NCBI GenBank assembly: GCA_900547835.1 | Contig: URIJ01000058.1 | Location: 1 to 11,149 of the forward strand | Length of the DNA stretch: 11,149 bases | Origin: an uncultured Collinsella sp. | Lineage (GTDB): Bacteria; Actinomycetota; Coriobacteriia; Coriobacteriales; Coriobacteriaceae | Direction: 5' to 3' | In this document: piece after piece, positions 1 to 6,965 of the stretch | Position numbering within the stretch: position 1 is the stretch's first letter | How the letters are laid out: the number at the start of each line of letters is the position of its first letter | Notes under the pieces: generated by a model | Database searches by the model: none | Told to the model about the DNA's origin: nothing | The model's input: only the letters and a program-made list of their open reading frames with translations | Program-made: the position numbers and the translations under genes

Positions 1-102
1 CACCGCAATCGAGCTCGCCATCTTTCGCTATTGCTCACTTGCGCCGCGCTTGGGGTGCAGGGTAAACAGTGAAAGGAGCTGCAGAGCAGGCCTACACTCT
101 AG
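1..102 (+). pseudogene. Decayed, frameshifted copy of the 377-aa membrane protein gene
   Basis: The first ~90 bases align with bases 535-625 inside the intact gene at 347-1480, at roughly 74% nucleotide identity counted by eye. From base 2 the translation is TAIELAIFRYCSLAPRLG, against TAIELVIFCYCTLALRFG in the intact protein. One base is then missing near base 55. In the compensated frame the remnant reads QGKQ, stop (TGA at 70-72), KELQSR, stop (TAG at 100-102), against RGKQLKEMQCR. A frameshift plus two in-frame stops show that this segment no longer encodes the family domain. The rest of the copy lies left of the window, so I cannot tell whether it is a truncated 3' remnant or a long gene that recently broke. 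Similarity beyond about base 102 is too weak to claim firmly. Confidence 0.75.
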
Positions 103-141
103 TTGCTGCATGATCGAGCGCTCATCGATGGCGGGATTCTC

Positions 142-147
142 TATACT
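142..147 (+). promoter_or_regulatory. Candidate -10 box (TATACT) ahead of the micropeptide gene
   Basis: TATACT matches the sigma-70 -10 consensus at five of six positions and lies about 40 bases upstream of the start at 186. No convincing -35 hexamer sits 16-18 bases further upstream, so this is a weak call. Confidence 0.3.
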
Positions 148-185
148 GAGTCACATATGACGGTATCGCGCCAAAGGAGAACGCC

Positions 186-290
186 GTGACCACGTCGCAG
201 ATATCCCTGCTCGCGCTCTTCTTGGTTGCGGGCATCGGCCTCCTGCTTATCGGAGTGAGCATCTTGCTCTATGTTCTTATCCAACGCTAG
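186..290 (+). CDS. 34-aa single-pass membrane micropeptide
   Basis: A short gene starts at GTG 186 and stops at TAG 288-290. Its ribosome-binding site AAAGGAGA (173-180) is almost perfect, with five bases to the start, which is the main reason to believe it. The peptide begins (M)TTSQISLLALF, continues as one unbroken hydrophobic stretch (about residues 6-32) with a GIG motif, and ends YVLIQR. The shape is a single membrane helix with a short polar N-terminus and a basic C-terminal tip. It lies 56 bases ahead of the 377-aa membrane protein gene on the same strand, so the two could be co-transcribed. I do not recognise a family. Possible roles are a small partner subunit of the neighbouring membrane protein or a membrane-active toxin-like peptide; nothing here decides between them. 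The size resembles KdpF, but no kdp genes are present. Confidence 0.6.
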   Translation: MTTSQISLLALFLVAGIGLLLIGVSILLYVLIQR

Positions 291-346
291 CCCAGACTGA
301 CGCACCCCGCGCGCCGCAACGACCGCCACGACACCAAGGACCGGCT

Positions 347-1480
347 ATGGCTACACTTTCCGAACAAGAACGCAAGCGCATCCAGCGATACTGCATCTAC
401 CCCAAGATTGCCGGTGCGGCGCTTGCCATGGCATTCGTGCTGCCATTTTTGATTATTCCCTTCGAAATGATTGACGACATCGTCTTTCATCACGAAGGCT
501 TCCAAGAGACGGGTATGATGACCGCCCTGGTGCTCACCGCCATCGAGCTCGTCATATTCTGCTACTGCACGCTCGCGCTGCGCTTTGGTATGCGCGGCAA
601 GCAGTTGAAGGAAATGCAGTGCCGACTCGTCGTCGAGCAGACTGAGAAAGACCACTCGGCACAAATCGCAGGCGTTGTCGGTACGCAGGCCGCCGCGCGC
701 CTACTCAAGAACAGCGACAACGAGACCGCGCGCAATCTGGGCGGCGCGGCAGAAGTCGCCGCTGCCGTAGGCGCCGTTGCCACCGCAGCAGACGTGCTTA
801 CCGAGAGCTTCGCTAACGCAAAGGCCATGGCGGAGGCCTGTGGCTTGCCTATCCCCCGTGCAAAAAAGTGGATCATCGCGCTTGTGGCGCTGCCCCTCGC
901 AATCGTGTGTGGCGCCTATATCCCGCAGCTGGCGCAGGGAAACATCGAGATGCAACAGAACGCAGCGGCCGCGGCCGAGCAGATCGCCATCGCTCGCAAG
1001 GCATTAGAGCCCGCATGCGAGTACGTGTCCGCCGATGACCCCTACGAGCGATATCAAGATTACGGCTTTCACGTCCGCGGCTATCTGCACGAAGGCGACT
1101 CAGGTACCCAGAAGGCCTATACCTATCTGGACTTTGACAACAAGGGGACACTCAAGGAAGTGAGCTACGCGGCAGAGGTCGACCCCAGCGCGAGCCTTGA
1201 GGACAACCTCGCCCGCATCGAGCGCGACCTTGACGAGCTGTTCTCTGCCGTCCAAACCGTAGACGTCAAGACGGTGAGCCCCGAGCTCTTGGCACCGCAG
1301 AAACTCCCCGAAGAGTTTAGGCAGGCATTTTTGAACGGCTCACTCTACGAGAGAATCTCTATCAGGACGAGTGACGGCCCCATCAAGGTGTATTACTCGT
1401 TTGATACGGATCCCGAGGACGAGTTTGACGAGTACACCCACCCAAGCATCCGTATCACGCTGATGGGCAAAACAAACTAG
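347..1480 (+). CDS. Three-helix membrane protein of unknown function with C-terminal soluble domain
   Basis: The start ATG 347 has AAGGA (336-340) six bases upstream. The 377-aa product has hydrophobic segments at about residues 21-38, 57-78 and 175-195. Between the second and third lies an Ala-rich, helical, charged stretch (about 80-172, with runs such as AEVAAAVGAVATAADV) that is probably cytoplasmic. After the third helix there is a short Gln/Ala-rich helix, then an acidic mixed alpha/beta domain (about 220-374) containing YTYLDFDNKG and IKVYYSFDTD strands. With three crossings, the final domain would be on the opposite side from the N-terminus and the central loop. I do not recognise the family. 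A decayed second copy lies at the left edge of the window, so the family has duplicated in this genome. The gene ends in front of a terminator hairpin and converges on the ABC gene. Confidence 0.85.
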   Translation: MATLSEQERKRIQRYCIYPKIAGAALAMAFVLPFLIIPFEMIDDIVFHHEGFQETGMMTALVLTAIELVIFCYCTLALRFGMRGKQLKEMQCRLVVEQTEKDHSAQIAGVVGTQAAARLLKNSDNETARNLGGAAEVAAAVGAVATAADVLTESFANAKAMAEACGLPIPRAKKWIIALVALPLAIVCGAYIPQLAQGNIEMQQNAAAAAEQIAIARKALEPACEYVSADDPYERYQDYGFHVRGYLHEGDSGTQKAYTYLDFDNKGTLKEVSYAAEVDPSASLEDNLARIERDLDELFSAVQTVDVKTVSPELLAPQKLPEEFRQAFLNGSLYERISIRTSDGPIKVYYSFDTDPEDEFDEYTHPSIRITLMGKTN

Positions 1481-1517
1481 AAGGCGCGGGAGAGGCCACC
1501 CCCTTCCCGCGCCTTTT
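1481..1517 (+). terminator. Rho-independent terminator after the 377-aa gene
   Basis: An 11-bp perfect stem, AAGGCGCGGGA (1481-1491) with TCCCGCGCCTT (1505-1515), closes a 13-base loop and runs into TTTT. It begins at the base directly after the TAG stop. Confidence 0.75.
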
Positions 1518-1522
1518 CACCC

Positions 1523-1555
1523 AATGTGACAAAGGGATTGTCCCTTTGTCACATT
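1523..1555. repeat. Perfect 15-bp palindrome, REP-like hairpin between convergent genes
   Basis: AATGTGACAAAGGGA (1523-1537) and its exact reverse complement (1541-1555) are separated by only TTG. Neither side is followed by a T-run, so it is not a standard intrinsic terminator. It overlaps the last two bases of the ABC gene's TAA stop (1554-1556, minus strand). Perfect long arms with a three-base loop in a convergent intergenic gap are typical of dispersed REP/BIME-type elements; that it is dispersed in the genome is inference. It may still protect 3' ends or stop transcription in both directions. Confidence 0.7.
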
Positions 1556-4500
1556 ATTCGGAGCGAAGGGCTTCGACGGGATCCTTCTTGGATGCGCTGC
1601 GGGCCGGCAGCAGGCCGGCAACGACCGTCAGCAGCACTGAAATTGCGATGAGCACCAGCGCATCCTGCACGGGCAGGCTCATCAGATTGGGCACCTGTTT
1701 GGCCGCAAGCGCCCAGGTATTAACCGGAAAGCTCACGAGCACCACGACGACAATGGCAAAGACGCCGGCGATGAGGCCTTCGATAAAGGTCTCGGCATTG
1801 AATACGTTGGCCACGTTGCGCTTCGACGCGCCGATCGCGCGCAGGATGCCAATCTCCTTTTTGCGCTCCAGTACGCTGATGTAGGTGATAATGCCGATCA
1901 TGATGGAGCTCACCACCAGACTGATACTCACGAATGCGATGAGCACCAAGCTGATGGTGTTCACGATGTCGGTCACCGAGCCCATGATGATGCCCATGTA
2001 GTCGGTGTACGAGATGGCTTGTTCATCGTGGTCAGCGGCTTTGACCTGTTTATTGTACGCATCGATGTGATCGAGTACGCGCTCCTTGGCCTCAAAGTCG
2101 CGCGGGAAAATCTTGACCGAGATGGGGTCCGCCTCGTCCGCATAACCCAACGTGGTCAGATTGTTGTCGTAGGTGAGCTTCGACGCCTTGGCATAGCTCA
2201 TCATGAGCGAGCTCAGGTCCTCGGCGTCCATGTTGAAGTGGATGGCATGAGCAAAGGTACTCGCATCCACGCGCATGGCGCTCGCCAGGTTAGCAAAACT
2301 CGAAGACATCTGCGTCGCCATCTGGTCCATAAGCCCTGCCGCGCCCGCCTTGAGCTGGGATGATACCGTCGACGCTATCTGCTCGCTGATTGTCTTGGTC
2401 ACCTGATCCATAGCCTGCTGCAGATACGGAGCCAGCTGCTTTAGCACATAGTCGCTCATCGCCTGCTGCAGACGCTCGGCCAGGGCATCGCCGCCGAGCG
2501 CTTTGAGCTGGGCCAGGATTTGCTGAGCTGTGTCATCATTCTCAAGATACGTCGAGAATGCGGCAGAGAGCTTTGACGCGTCCTTAAGATCTTCGGGCGA
2601 CAGCGCCTTAAACTGATCAGACTGCAAAAAGCCCTCAAACAGTTGGTTGGCTAGTGTTCCCACCTGCTGCATTTGCTCGGGCGTGAGTTCCAGACCGTCA
2701 AAGATACCCGAGAAATCTGGGGTTGGCGCTTTTGCCATGATGTCGCTGAAGTCGATGTCCCTTCCAACGCCCGAAAGGTCAATGTCCAGCCTGGACAAGT
2801 CAATACCAGAAAGGTCGATACCGCCGGCCGCACCCGAAAGCGCAGATGTATCGAACGAGAACGCACTCTTGAGCGCCGCCTCGTCCACACTGAACATGCT
2901 GCCCAGATCAACGCCTTGCTTGGCCTCGCCTTGCAACTCATCGAAAGACTTGCCCGTAAAGACATCCGTCTCGGGGTGGGCGAGCTGCTCCTGCACAATC
3001 TGCGAATCGGCAGCACGCTCCATAAGCTGGCGAGTCAGAGCATGCGTATAGGCAATGCCCGGAGACAACGCGCTCGCGTTGGCGGTCTCGTTAGGTCGCA
3101 CCACGCCAACGATGCGTACGTCGATGCCATCGGCAACCTTGGCGGCCATAAAGTCGGTGTCGCCAGACATATCGGTCCACATGCCGGTCTCTTCGTTTTT
3201 GCGATACGCATCGGCCGGCGACAGCACCTTAAACGTCGTGGACAGCGCATCGTCGTAGGTAAAGTCGGTGCCGGTCTCGGGCGTTTCGACCCCACCGTCG
3301 GCCGCCATGGCGCTGTTAACCAGGTCATTGAGCTCATCAATATCCAGCGCACCGATGCTGTAGAGCGTGTAATCGCCCACCGTGCCACGGCTCGAAAGCA
3401 CCATCACGGCTTCGTTGGCAGACGTGGGCCAATGACCGGCGACGACATCGTACTGGCTGTCGAGCAGGCTCTGGTCGTCAATCATCTCGTTAAAGACCGA
3501 GGTTCCCATGGATTCCATGCTCACCGTTGCCGCCGAGCTCGCGCCTCCGCTCATGGCCTCGGTCATGGCGTTGGGCACCAGCCGGACAGGCTTCTCATCG
3601 CCCTTACCGGCACGATAGACAACCGGCGATACACCGTAGCCGTACTGAATGGCGTTGACCTCTTTATCGATGCCGTCGCCACCGGCATCGAGCCATGCCT
3701 TAAAGCTCGTCATGTCGTTGGACTTAACGCTCGCAAACATATCCTTTACGGCCGTGACCACGGGAATCTTATCGGTTCCCTGAGCCTTGCCGTCGGTACC
3801 GTCGTCGGACGAGTCCTCGCCGTTGGACGCCTCGTCATCCGTGGCCCCCTGCCCGCCCATCATGGATGACAGGTCGTAATCCTGCTTGGAAATGGTGAGT
3901 GGGTAGCTCGAGAGCGTATCCTCCTCGACCTTTTTGATGTAGCCGTTTACGCCATTGGACAGCGCCAGAATCGCCGCGATACCGATAATGCCAATCGAGC
4001 CCGCAAAGGCCGTCATGGCCGTACGGCCCTTCTTGGTCATAAGGTTGCGGGCAGAAAGCCCCAGCGCCGTCACAAAGCTCATCGAGGTTTTGCGCGTAGA
4101 CTTGGCCTCGCGGCGCGTGGCGTCAGCGACATCGAAAGGATCGGAATCGTCGGTGATCTTGCCGTCCGCCAGGTTGACGATGCGCGTGGCGTACTGGTAC
4201 GCCAGCTCGGGATTGTGCGTGACCATAATAACCAGACGGTCGCGTGCAACGTCCTTGAGCAAGTCCATGACCTGCACGGACGTCGTTGAGTCCAGGGCGC
4301 CGGTCGGCTCGTCGGCCAGCACAATCTCGGGATCGTTGATTAGGGCGCGGGCGATGGCCACGCGCTGCATCTGTCCACCCGAAAGCTGGCTCGGGCGCTT
4401 GTTCACGTGCTCGCCCAAACCAACTGCCTCGAGCGCCTTGCGCGCACGCTGGCGGCGCTCGGCATGCCCCACGCCCGTAAGCGTGAGCGCCAGCTCCACG

Positions 4501-4808
4501 TTTTCCAAAATGGTCTGATGCGGAATGAGGTTATAGCTCTGGAACACAAAGCCGATGCGGTTGTTGCGGTAGGCATCCCAATCGCGATCGTGAAAGTCTT
4601 TGGTCGAAATACCGTCGATCAGCAGGTCGCCCGAGTCAAAATGGTCGAGTCCGCCGATAACGTTGAGCATCGTGGTTTTACCCGACCCCGAAGGTCCCAG
4701 AATGGCCACGAACTCGTTATCGCGAAAAGACAGGCTTACGTTGTCGAGCGCCACCTGCGTAAACGACTGCGTAACGTACCTTTTGCAAATACCTTTGAGC
4801 TCCAACAT
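1554..4808 (-). CDS. MacB-type fused ABC ATPase/FtsX-like permease with giant external domain
   Basis: The product is 1084 aa from ATG 4808; an in-frame GTG at 4835 would add nine residues. ATG 4808 is preferred because AGGAGAGG (4818-4825) lies nine bases upstream and the family usually begins close to MLELKGICKRY. ATPase domain (numbering from ATG): Walker A GPSGSGKT 38-45, Q-loop Q90, signature LSGGQ 142-146, Walker B LADE 164-167, H-loop H198. The first membrane helix is at about 263-283. The external region (~285-945) carries an acidic Ser/Asp linker, isoleucine-spaced DLSG-type repeats (~658-688) and long Gln/Ala-rich helices. Three C-terminal helices (~953-976, 1011-1031, 1049-1068) flank the classic KKEIGILRAIGASKRNV loop, and the end is PVEALRSE. 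This is MacB topology, one NBD plus four helices per chain, and it should dimerise. MacB ectodomains are only a few hundred residues, so this one is unusually large. The substrate is unknown; peptide or lipoprotein export or mechanical signalling are options. The ectodomain has no cysteine. Confidence 0.93.
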   Translation of the reverse strand: MLELKGICKRYVTQSFTQVALDNVSLSFRDNEFVAILGPSGSGKTTMLNVIGGLDHFDSGDLLIDGISTKDFHDRDWDAYRNNRIGFVFQSYNLIPHQTILENVELALTLTGVGHAERRQRARKALEAVGLGEHVNKRPSQLSGGQMQRVAIARALINDPEIVLADEPTGALDSTTSVQVMDLLKDVARDRLVIMVTHNPELAYQYATRIVNLADGKITDDSDPFDVADATRREAKSTRKTSMSFVTALGLSARNLMTKKGRTAMTAFAGSIGIIGIAAILALSNGVNGYIKKVEEDTLSSYPLTISKQDYDLSSMMGGQGATDDEASNGEDSSDDGTDGKAQGTDKIPVVTAVKDMFASVKSNDMTSFKAWLDAGGDGIDKEVNAIQYGYGVSPVVYRAGKGDEKPVRLVPNAMTEAMSGGASSAATVSMESMGTSVFNEMIDDQSLLDSQYDVVAGHWPTSANEAVMVLSSRGTVGDYTLYSIGALDIDELNDLVNSAMAADGGVETPETGTDFTYDDALSTTFKVLSPADAYRKNEETGMWTDMSGDTDFMAAKVADGIDVRIVGVVRPNETANASALSPGIAYTHALTRQLMERAADSQIVQEQLAHPETDVFTGKSFDELQGEAKQGVDLGSMFSVDEAALKSAFSFDTSALSGAAGGIDLSGIDLSRLDIDLSGVGRDIDFSDIMAKAPTPDFSGIFDGLELTPEQMQQVGTLANQLFEGFLQSDQFKALSPEDLKDASKLSAAFSTYLENDDTAQQILAQLKALGGDALAERLQQAMSDYVLKQLAPYLQQAMDQVTKTISEQIASTVSSQLKAGAAGLMDQMATQMSSSFANLASAMRVDASTFAHAIHFNMDAEDLSSLMMSYAKASKLTYDNNLTTLGYADEADPISVKIFPRDFEAKERVLDHIDAYNKQVKAADHDEQAISYTDYMGIIMGSVTDIVNTISLVLIAFVSISLVVSSIMIGIITYISVLERKKEIGILRAIGASKRNVANVFNAETFIEGLIAGVFAIVVVVLVSFPVNTWALAAKQVPNLMSLPVQDALVLIAISVLLTVVAGLLPARSASKKDPVEALRSE

Positions 4809-4817
4809 GGACGGCAA

Positions 4818-4825
4818 CCTCTCCT
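4818..4825 (-). promoter_or_regulatory. Ribosome-binding site that fixes the ABC gene start
   Basis: On the minus strand AGGAGAGG stands nine bases before ATG 4808. It lies inside the extra nine codons that would follow the alternative GTG at 4835, which argues for the internal ATG. The 125 bases upstream (4836-4960) must hold the ABC promoter, but I could not find a convincing -35/-10 pair. Confidence 0.55.
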
Positions 4826-4950
4826 GCGCAGGCACCCTGCCCGCTCTCCCCCGCCGTTCGTATTCGACGCGTTTGTCCTACTCTATCCCCATTTTTTGCC
4901 GGAGCCAGTGAGGAATGTAACGAACCGCGCCAAAAAACGAACGGGACGGC

Positions 4951-4982
4951 ACCCAAAAGAAGAGGCCCCAAGTGGGGCCTCT
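4951..4982 (-). terminator. Rho-independent terminator of the redox operon
   Basis: Read on the minus strand, AGAGGCCCCA (4973-4982) pairs with TGGGGCCTCT (4961-4970) around a tiny loop and is followed by TCTTTTGGGT. It lies about 80 bases after the stop codon of the thioredoxin lipoprotein gene. It separates the redox operon from the ABC gene on the same strand. Confidence 0.8.
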
Positions 4983-5061
4983 ATATGGTGGAGCTTATCT
5001 TGAAAAGCAGCGGACTACTTCGCACAGCGGCGCACGATCCTCGCTACGCTTTACGCGTTTT

Positions 5062-6033
5062 TTACTGCTCGCTATTCGCAATCGCCTGGTCAATAAGCTT
5101 GTCGAGTGCTGCGCGCTGCTCAGCGGAGCTGATGGCTCCCACGATTGGATCCCCTACGATGTTGCCATTCTGATCGATGACATACGTTGTCGGGAACGAG
5201 AACAAATTTGACGTAAACTTACCGGCCTCGCTATCCGACTTGAACCAGATGTTCTTATATGTCACGCCCTTCTTGCTCAGCACGTCCTTGGCATCTGCAA
5301 TCTCGCCCTTGTTGCCATCGAGCGTAAAGGAATTGACGCCCACGACCTGGCCGCCCTTCTTGGCAAGCTCCTTATTCAGGTCCTCAAGGTCGCCCAACTC
5401 ACCCACGCACGGCTTGCAAGTGGTGAACCAGAAGTTCATGACGGTGACCTTGTTCTTAGAAAACAGCTCGTCGCTGCTCACGTCGTTGCCATCCAGGTCC
5501 TTGCCCGTAAAGCTGGGGAACTTCGTCGCCTCGCTCGAAGCATTGGCACCAGCCGTCATGCCAGCGGTCGAAGCGTCGACGCTCTCGCCTGCGCTCGGCG
5601 TGCTTCCACAGCCGGGGAACTCCTTCTCCAAGCTCTCGAGCTTGTCCTCGATCTCCTTGATCTGCTGCGCACCGGCCTTGAGCGTCTTAAGCTCATCCGC
5701 CGTGAACTCATCCTTGGCGCCGTCGATGGTCTTGAGCAGGAAATCGCCGTAATTGCTGCCGTCCTCAATCATTGCCGAGTCTTTATTTGCCGCATTGAAT
5801 ACCTTTTCCCACAGCGCGTTATCACTCGAAAAGATCTCGTTCTCCTTCTGCATGAGCTTCGCATACAGCTCGGCGGCCTCGTCGGCATTGGTCGGCTTCT
5901 GCGCAGTGAGCTCTGCGATCTTAGGATCGGAGCCCGCAGATTCGCTCTCATTGCCACCGGGTGACGAACACGCCACAAGACACAAGGCCAATACCGGCAC
6001 CATAAACAGGGCCGCAATCTTAGAAAGCTTCAT
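5062..6033 (-). CDS. TlpA/ResA-like thioredoxin-fold lipoprotein
   Basis: The product is 323 aa from ATG 6033. An ATG two codons earlier (6039) is only one base from the GGAGG site, so the second ATG, with seven bases of spacing, is chosen. The N-terminus is a lipoprotein signal with lipobox LVAC (lipidated Cys22), so the protein should be anchored on the outer face of the membrane. Residues ~36-138 form a charged helical domain with no family I recognise. A Ser/Gly/Ala linker (~140-170) follows, with an extra cysteine in FPGCGS (Cys142). The thioredoxin fold covers ~172-321: WFTTCKPC gives the redox pair Cys206/Cys209, and FPTTYVID supplies the cis-proline (281). By family it would reduce or exchange disulfides in exported proteins. 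It lies 29 bases after the polyferredoxin gene, which suggests that protein supplies its electrons. Its exact partner proteins are unknown. Confidence 0.9.
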   Translation of the reverse strand: MKLSKIAALFMVPVLALCLVACSSPGGNESESAGSDPKIAELTAQKPTNADEAAELYAKLMQKENEIFSSDNALWEKVFNAANKDSAMIEDGSNYGDFLLKTIDGAKDEFTADELKTLKAGAQQIKEIEDKLESLEKEFPGCGSTPSAGESVDASTAGMTAGANASSEATKFPSFTGKDLDGNDVSSDELFSKNKVTVMNFWFTTCKPCVGELGDLEDLNKELAKKGGQVVGVNSFTLDGNKGEIADAKDVLSKKGVTYKNIWFKSDSEAGKFTSNLFSFPTTYVIDQNGNIVGDPIVGAISSAEQRAALDKLIDQAIANSEQ

Positions 6034-6040
6034 GGTCATT

Positions 6041-6045
6041 CCTCC
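6041..6045 (-). promoter_or_regulatory. Ribosome-binding site deciding the thioredoxin lipoprotein start
   Basis: GGAGG on the minus strand is seven bases before ATG 6033 and only one base before ATG 6039. This selects the downstream ATG and the signal peptide beginning MKLSKIAALF. Confidence 0.7.
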
Positions 6046-6062
6046 GTTTTGTCGAAGCTTGT

Positions 6063-6965
6063 TTACTTTTTATCGGTGGTCAAGGGGAGCTTTTCCGCCG
6101 ACACATCCAGGCCATAGCGATAGCTGATGGCATCGACGGGACAGGCCCCGATGCACTTTCCGCACCGGATGCATTCGGCATGATTGGGCGCGCGGACCAC
6201 ATCAACGTCCATCTGACAAACCTTTGAGCACTTGCCGCACGAGACACATTTGCATGCGTCAACCCGAATCCCCAGTAGGGACACCCTATTCATGAGCGCA
6301 TAGAATGCGCCGAGTGGACAAATCCATTTGCAGAAGGGGCGGTAGAACAAAACGCTCAGCACTACCACGGCAATGAGAACGGCAAGTTTCCAAGTAAAGA
6401 GATGTCCCAACGCAGATCGAATGCCGGCATTGGCAATGGCCAGCGGAATGGCACCCTCGAGCACACCCTGCGGACAGATGTACTTACAAAAGAACGGGTC
6501 GCCCATCCCCACATCGTTGACCACCAGCACAGGCAGCAATACCACAGCAAACAGCAGCACAACGTATTTGATATACGTAAGCGCCTTGAGTCTTTTTGTC
6601 GAAAGCTTTTTGCCGGGGATCTTATGAAACAGATCCTGCAGCCAGCCAAACGGGCACAAAAACCCGCATACAAATCGTCCCAGCAGCACGCCGAGCAAAA
6701 TGAGCGTACCGGTGACATAGTAAGAAAAGATAAACTTGGATGAACCCACCACCGACTGGAACGACCCAATGGGGCACGCGCCCGATGCCGCGGGGCACGA
6801 ATAGCAATTAAGTCCAGGTACGCAGACTGTTTTTCCCGCGCCCTGATAGATGCCGCCTTTGGCAAAGTTTGGCAGGTGAATGTTGGTGACGAGCGTCGCC
6901 GCCGCCTGAATGAATCCGCGAAATCGGGCCAAAACATGCGACGCAGTGTTTTCTCTTTTATCCAA
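6063..6965 (-). CDS. NapH-like 4Fe-4S polyferredoxin membrane protein
   Basis: The product is 300 aa from a TTG start at 6965. The frame stays open back to ATG 7052, but that extension (MPWCALALCV...) is the out-of-frame shadow of the CXXC gene at 6958-7104, and family similarity begins near ARFRGFIQAA. GGAG (6976-6979) is ten bases before the TTG, which overlaps the upstream stop for translational coupling. Visible cysteine motifs: an N-terminal set C48, C54, C57, C64; three CX3CP motifs (C100/C104, C160/C164, C212/C216); and two ferredoxin-type 4Fe-4S motifs at the C-terminus (C240-243-246-250 and C265-268-271-275-P). Hydrophobic segments lie at about 80-99, 131-150 and 190-208, with a possible fourth near 18-30. 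NapH/CcoG/NosR-type proteins move electrons between quinol or ferredoxin and exported redox partners. Here the partner is likely the thioredoxin lipoprotein encoded next. The direction of electron flow cannot be read from sequence. Confidence 0.9.
   Translation of the reverse strand: MDKRENTASHVLARFRGFIQAAATLVTNIHLPNFAKGGIYQGAGKTVCVPGLNCYSCPAASGACPIGSFQSVVGSSKFIFSYYVTGTLILLGVLLGRFVCGFLCPFGWLQDLFHKIPGKKLSTKRLKALTYIKYVVLLFAVVLLPVLVVNDVGMGDPFFCKYICPQGVLEGAIPLAIANAGIRSALGHLFTWKLAVLIAVVVLSVLFYRPFCKWICPLGAFYALMNRVSLLGIRVDACKCVSCGKCSKVCQMDVDVVRAPNHAECIRCGKCIGACPVDAISYRYGLDVSAEKLPLTTDKK

Noticed and set aside
186..290. Micropeptide as KdpF
   Set aside because: Similar size and single helix only; there are no kdpA/B/C genes nearby.
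1523..1555. Palindrome as a plain intrinsic terminator of the ABC gene
   Set aside because: No T-run follows the hairpin on either strand and the stop codon overlaps it, so a repeat element fits better, though it may still impede transcription.
2673..3869. 398-codon open frame on the plus strand opposite the ABC gene
   Set aside because: It lies wholly antisense to the ectodomain of a clearly real gene and its product (Arg/His/Gly-rich, no domain) looks like a codon-bias shadow.
4809..4835. GTG start nine codons upstream for the ABC gene
   Set aside because: The extra codons contain the AGGAGAGG site that serves ATG 4808; still possible but less likely.
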